Source: Magnaporthiopsis rhizophila (taxonomy: Eukaryota > Ascomycota > Sordariomycetes > Magnaporthales > Magnaporthaceae). Taken from it: a stretch of DNA of 64,000 bases. Of the stretch, positions 59,201-64,000 are shown in pieces (position 1 is the stretch's first letter; the number at the start of each line of letters is the position of its first letter). A program made the position numbers and the translations under genes. A model generated the notes under the pieces. The model was given only the letters and a program-made list of their open reading frames with translations, was not told the origin of the DNA and ran no database searches. The DNA is taken from NCBI GenBank assembly GCA_003049465.1, contig PYSS01000035.1:1-64000 (forward strand), read 5' to 3'.

Positions 59201-60637
59201 AGCAGCAGTGTGTAAATCCCGATGCGGAAGGCCTTCTCATGTAGGAAAAAGATCTCGCCAATGGTTGGATGGTCGGATTCCATTGTCATTCGGTCGGTAT
59301 CGGGTCAAGAGTCCATCTAAGCGCGGCCAGGTTCTGCGTTGGTTCTGATTGCAATCTGCTCGCCAATTTGGATGAAGGAGTCTCGGGGTCTCGTAGCAGG
59401 CCGCATCGCCACTGGAATCCTGGGACATTCCGGTGCCAAGGATATAATAGCCAGGCAATTCGAGGTGCCGAAGACCACGCTGGTCGGATATTCTCCCCTG
59501 GTTCATTTTTTTTCGTGCAGGCGCTGCTGGGTCGATAGGGCGATTTCTTCGTCAGGCTCTCCCAGCTCCTTCCATTTCTCCTACGCCACACTGGTCAGCA
59601 TATCCACGAAGTGTGGATGCACGTCCAAGTTCCCATCTCCAGGATATGGAAGGCGAGTCCATAGGTAGGGCTTGAACTTCCGGAGAGATCTCTTCGGCGT
59701 CGTCGGTGCCGTCCCAATGTCTGAGGACTCTTTCCAAGGTGTGGCTAGGCGCCCCATCCTGCCTTTGATATCGTGCTTGGTTTGAAGAATCCTCGACCCG
59801 AGCTCTGGCGCCTGCCTTCACGATCTGTTACATAACCCGACAGCAGTACTTGGCCATCTACTTGGCAGTGACATTGTAGGGTCTGTCGGTCTGCCACACT
59901 TCGGGTCCTCGAGCCAGTTGTCGAACTCCCCGGCCACCTCGGGCTGTTGAGGCACCTTGGCGTTCCAGTTGAGAATCGCTGATTCACCTGGGGTGGGTTG
60001 CTGGCGCCGGCCTTAGTATGAGCAGTCGCGCACATATTTGAAGGGTTTAGGGGAGCGACGGACGACCCCAAAGAGCACTCTGGGCGCACGTAGCTATGGC
60101 CGATGATGCACCGTTGTGCATGTGCCTTTCCCACCGGCTCTTGCCGTTTGCATACGCGGGCCTCCGACCACCCCCATGCCAGGCACATGGCCTGGAATGC
60201 TCAAGATGGGATACCTAGAATCATGATGCCGATAACTCCAGTATGCCTTCCATGCCGAGAATCGGCGGCAAATTTCACAGGGGCAAACGGAGATATGGGA
60301 AGGTGCGGGGGTAACTTCCGCCCTTCGCTCCTGCCTCTTCTGCTCGAGCTAGTAGCCCACCTGTTTATGGCAAAAGCCACCCCGGGAGGCGCTGGCGAAA
60401 TCCACGCCATTGCGGAAAAAGAAGTAGCGGGAAAAAACGACAACCAGGTTCGCTTCTGTCCTACCCGCTTCCTCCTCTCCGTCAGACTCCGGCTTGAACT
60501 TGAGCACATAGCCGAGTCTCTACATCGTGATAGAGCCCGCAGCTTGTCTTTCTTTCTTTTTTGAGGGCTCCTTTTATGCTCGAACTAACTGCTCCAAGAA
60601 CTGTTGCGTCCCGGGCCTCGCAGCGCCTGCCACCGAG
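56222..60637. other. Intergenic region with decayed coding fragments
   Basis: No intact gene is supported between the exporter and the PKS. The half nearer the PKS (about 58780-60190, minus) contains protein-like stretches in different frames broken by stops (for example RKFKPYLWTRLPYPGDG, EFDNWLEDPKCGRPTDP, and an MFS segment). That pattern fits one or more degraded genes. The frame at 56806-57450 (minus) lacks motifs. The remaining part would contain both promoters and any cluster regulatory sites. Confidence 0.5.
59128..59271 (-). pseudogene. MFS transporter fragment
   Basis: A 48-residue segment reading HPTIGEIFFLHEKAFRIG then IYTLLLLGGKNLVPIVSA and WRWVF matches a very characteristic loop and helix of fungal DHA1-type MFS transporters. 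In intact members this loop is flanked by further helices. Here the flanks are a short acidic, low-complexity stretch and stop-containing DNA, and no other helices are found nearby in any frame. I read it as the surviving core of a broken transporter gene. An exon of a gene with poorly placed introns is less likely. Confidence 0.55.
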
Positions 60638-63600
60638 ATGGCCGGCCAGCCCGGGTCGGATCCCTCGCTGGATCCCGAAGGCGACGGGACTCAAGAAACA
60701 GGCGGCACATCTCAAGGCGCCATCGCAATTGTCGGCATCGGCTGTCGATTTCCCGGCGATGCCACCAATGTGAACAGCCTTTGGAAGATGTTGTCGGAGG
60801 GCCGAAGTGCCTGGTCCGAAATTCCAAAATCACGAATGAATGCCGATGGCTTCTATCATCCGGATCCGAGTCGCCAGGGCAGCGTGAGTAGATCTTTACT
60901 GTCCTTCAGAGCAGCGCGCCCACTTCCATCCTCTGTCTGGTATCGTGTGCTTGACATTCAGTCGCTAACCTCATCTAACAGTTCCATATCCGAGGAGGAC
61001 ACTTCTTGAAGCAGAATGTGGCAGCTTTTGACGCCTCGGTAAGACCAAGCATCATTGACAACCATCGGCTCTCTCTAGTCTCTCTCTCTGCTAGTCTACA
61101 GACGCTGACCTTAATATCCTGTAGTTCTTCTCGATATCCCCGAACGAAGCCATGGCCATGGACCCCCAGCAGAGGATTCTTCTCGAGGTCACATACGAGG
61201 CTATGGAGAGTGGTCAGTGTCCTACATGCTTTTCTCCCCGGGCCTACTTTATCGAGCTGACTCTATTTCTTTATGTTGTAGCTGGAATTTCGCGAGAATC
61301 TCTGGATGGGAGTGACACCACCGTCTTTATAGGCTCTTTCGTCAAAGGTGAGTACTTTCTTGTCTCTGCTTGTTCCCTCTTGTCCCACCATGTCCCCTAA
61401 ACCCTCCGCAGTTGTTCCTGCTTCTAACTTCTCCTCTCTAGACTACGAGCAAGTCTGCCTCCGAGACCAGGACATCACACCACAATACGCTGCAACGGGA
61501 ACCGGAGTCGCTATTCTTGCCAACCGCATATCACACTGCTTCAACCTGACCGGAACAAGCCAGGCGGTTGACACTGGTTGCAGCGCCAGTCTCGTTGGTA
61601 TTCACCAAGCATGTCAGAGTCTCCTGAGTGGAGAATGCTCTACAGTGAGTCCACCTTGAACAGACTCTATCCCTTGTCCGCTATTACCTGGCATGCTGGG
61701 GTTGTCTAACACCATACGCCTCGTTAGGCAATTGCGGGCGGCGTCGGCCTAATACTATCACCGAACACCATTTTCCCAATGACCTCTATGGGATTCCTGA
61801 GCCCAGAAGGAAAGAGCTTTGCTTTCGATTCTAGAGCGAACGGTTACGGCCGCGGCGAGGGCGCCGGCATCGTCATTCTTCGCAGACTGGAAGACGCCAT
61901 CGCCAGTAACGATACCATTCGCGCTGTTATTCGCTCAACCGTCAGCAACCAAGACGGCCGCACTCCTGGTAGGCTCTTATTGTGAAGCCCTGCTTGGGTG
62001 TTCTGATTCGTTACTGATGCTAACACACTCGTCTTTTACAACTTTTCAGGTATCACTCTTCCTAGCATGGAAAGCCAAGCAGAGAACATTATCCAAGCTT
62101 ACAAGAAGGCCCGGCTTCATCCACAAGACACGGCTTTTGTTGAGTGCCATGGGACCGGCACCAAGGCGGGCGATGTTCGAGAGCTACGAGCCGTTCACCG
62201 ATCTATCACAAATGTCCGAGACATTGACGACCCCTTGCTCGTGGGATCTATCAAGACCAACATCGGGCATCTCGAAGGCGCTGCCGGAGTCGCGGGCCTC
62301 ATCAAGGCCGCCCTGGTTGTCGAGAAGGGATTCATACCCAAACACCTCAACTTCAAGGAGCCAAACCCGGAGGTGGACTTCACTGGATGGCGAGTTCGCG
62401 TTGCTACAGAGTTGACGCCATGGCCTAGCCAGGGCCTCCGGCGAGCAAGCGTCAACTGCTTTGGGTTCGGCGGCACAAACACCCACGCCATTGTCGAGGA
62501 TGCTGCGCACCATCTGGCGCAAGCTGGCTTGACAGGTTATCACGGATGCCACCTTTTCGAGAGCTCCAATACTCACCCTCCAGCCTCGCAGACAGCAAAT
62601 AGTAATGCAATTTGGCTGTTTGTGTTCTCTGCCAGCGAGAAAAGCCGAGTTGGAATGGTTGCCAGGTCCCAGGCGCCCTATCTCCGGAACAAGATCGCGC
62701 AAGACAGCAGCAGGGATCTCATGGACCGGTACGAGTATACTCTTCGCCAGCGACGATCAAGGCTAGACTACAGGGGTTACATCGTCAGTCGAAACCATGA
62801 AGACCTTCTGAAGAAGATGTCCGCCGGATCTGTCGGACCTGCTATCAAGGCTCCTCGAGACCCCAAGATCCGCCTTGCGTTTGTCTTCTCGGGACAGGGT
62901 GCCCAGTGGTGGGCCATGGGAAGGGAACTTCTGGAATACCCCGTGTTCCTCAACAGCGTCGCCGCTGCCGGCGTTTACATCCGCCAAAGCTTGAACGGAC
63001 GGTTCGACCTGCTGGAAGAGCTGAAACGCCCCCACGACCTGTCGCTCGTCGACCAACCTCTCATGTCGCAGGCGCTTACGACAGCAGTGCAAGTAGCCCT
63101 TGTCGACCTCTTATGGGCCAGCGATATTACGCCGGCAGCTGTCGTGGGACATTCGTCAGGCGAGATTGCGGCTGCATACGCGGCCGGCATCATCACCCAA
63201 GAGAGTGCTTGGAAAGCTGCTTACTTCCGGGGCCACTGCGTCGAAATCTGGCAAAACGACAAGTCAGCGCCCAATGGCCGAATGCTGGCGGCCAGCCTGA
63301 CCGAGAAGGAGGCCCAACGATACCTTGACAACGTCCCATCTGGCTCGGTCAGAATCGCTTGCTACAACGCCCCAAGCCAGTTAACCCTCTCCGGAGATCA
63401 GGATGCAATCTTCGCCATCCAAGAGGAACTTACGAGAGACGGCGTCATGAACCGAGTGGTAAAAGTCGCAACCGCCTACCATTCGCATCATATGGCCGCG
63501 GTTGTCGACAGTTACCGCGAGGAGATTGGGCACATCGACATGCAGATGCCAGCCCCGGGAGTCGCCATGTTCTCGTCGCTGACAGGGTCCGAGATCCTGC

Positions 63601-64000
63601 CCAGTGACCTGAGTACCGACTATTGGGTCAACAACCTCGTCTCTCCCGTCCTCTTCCACAGCGCTGTTCAAGCTATGATCAGCGCCGTCAAGCCGGATGT
63701 GATGGTGGAGGTAAGCCCGCAGGCCGTATGGGGCGCTACTCTCGGCCGGATCCTCGTCGCTATGGGCCACCGAGATCCCGTCCCTTGCCTGTCGGTGCTT
63801 CAGAGGGGCGTCGACGCGGCCGAGTCTGCCCTCATTGTCCTCGGAGAGCTGTGGGCCCGGGGCTGCGAGATCAGCACCGACTGGACGCGGTCGGGGCCAG
63901 GGGCCGATGGCGAGGAGTCGCGGGTGCTGCAGCACCTGTACGATCTGCCTTGCTACCCCTGGAACCACGACGGGAAATACTGGTCCGAGTCCAGGATTTC
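60638..64000 (+). CDS. Highly reducing type I polyketide synthase (5' part, partial)
   Basis: Exons 60638-60883, 60982-61038, 61125-61212, 61282-61347, 61442-61644, 61728-61968 and 62050-64000 (open at the window edge) give about 950 residues. All six joins are in frame with GT..AG. The KS spans about 26-450, with the catalytic Cys199 in DTGCSASLVG, His334 in ECHGTGTKAGD and His374 in KTNIGHLEG. The AT spans about 590-900, with VFSGQGAQWWAMGREL, Ser669 in GHSSGEIAAAYAAG and the AT His (about 780) in YHSHHM. The sequence then enters the DH region (CYPWNHDGKYW). KS-AT-DH order and similarity to iterative fungal synthases indicate a reducing PKS. The remaining domains (MT, ER, KR, ACP) should lie beyond the window. 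The KS sequence DTGCSAS departs from the usual DTACSSS but keeps the nucleophile. The product is unknown. Confidence 0.93.

Overview
The window is nuclear DNA of a filamentous ascomycete (Pezizomycotina, most likely Sordariomycetes). The evidence is a hex-1 Woronin-body gene ending in the peroxisomal tripeptide SRL (Woronin bodies are restricted to Pezizomycotina), short GT..AG introns with CTAAC/CTGAC-type branch points, a highly reducing polyketide synthase, and GC-rich coding DNA in wide intergenic spaces full of simple repeats. All exon structures below were built by hand from splice signals, frame continuity and family resemblance. No search was run.

Layout. 1-4638: no gene, several microsatellites and two homopolymer tracts each broken by one N. 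4639-7973 (+): large basic/acidic low-complexity protein with a conserved C-terminal block (DUF8035-like). 11190-14671 (-): Q/H-rich nuclear-type protein with two related DUF8032-like modules; I join them into one four-exon gene across an unusually long 896-nt intron. 14672-32223: about 17.5 kb in which I can support no protein gene. 32224-33292 (+): stand-alone Gag-like gene. 34137-36464 (+): meiotic kleisin REC8. 37219-39130 (-): Rab escort protein (Mrs6/REP). 39732-41162 (-): membrane-anchored alpha/beta hydrolase. 44062-45595 (+): hex-1, with upstream in-frame His-rich exons that indicate an N-terminally extended splice form; an assembly gap flanked by poly-C lies in one intron. 46136-49426 (+): Rqc2/NEMF. 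49769-50779 (-): Cys-rich protein of unknown function. 53657-56221 (-): 14-TM-type MFS exporter. 56222-60637: decayed coding fragments, including an MFS remnant. 60638-64000 (+): 5' part of a highly reducing PKS (KS-AT and the start of the DH region), cut by the window edge.

Biologically the window joins a conserved housekeeping block (meiotic cohesion, Rab prenylation, septal-pore plugging, ribosome quality control) to what looks like the left edge of a secondary-metabolite cluster (exporter plus PKS). I found no CRISPR, rRNA, intact tRNA or intact transposon. The points most worth checking are the one-gene/two-isoform reading of the DUF8032 locus, the HEX1 long isoform, the PKS/exporter locus, and the large apparently gene-free interval upstream of the DUF8032 gene.
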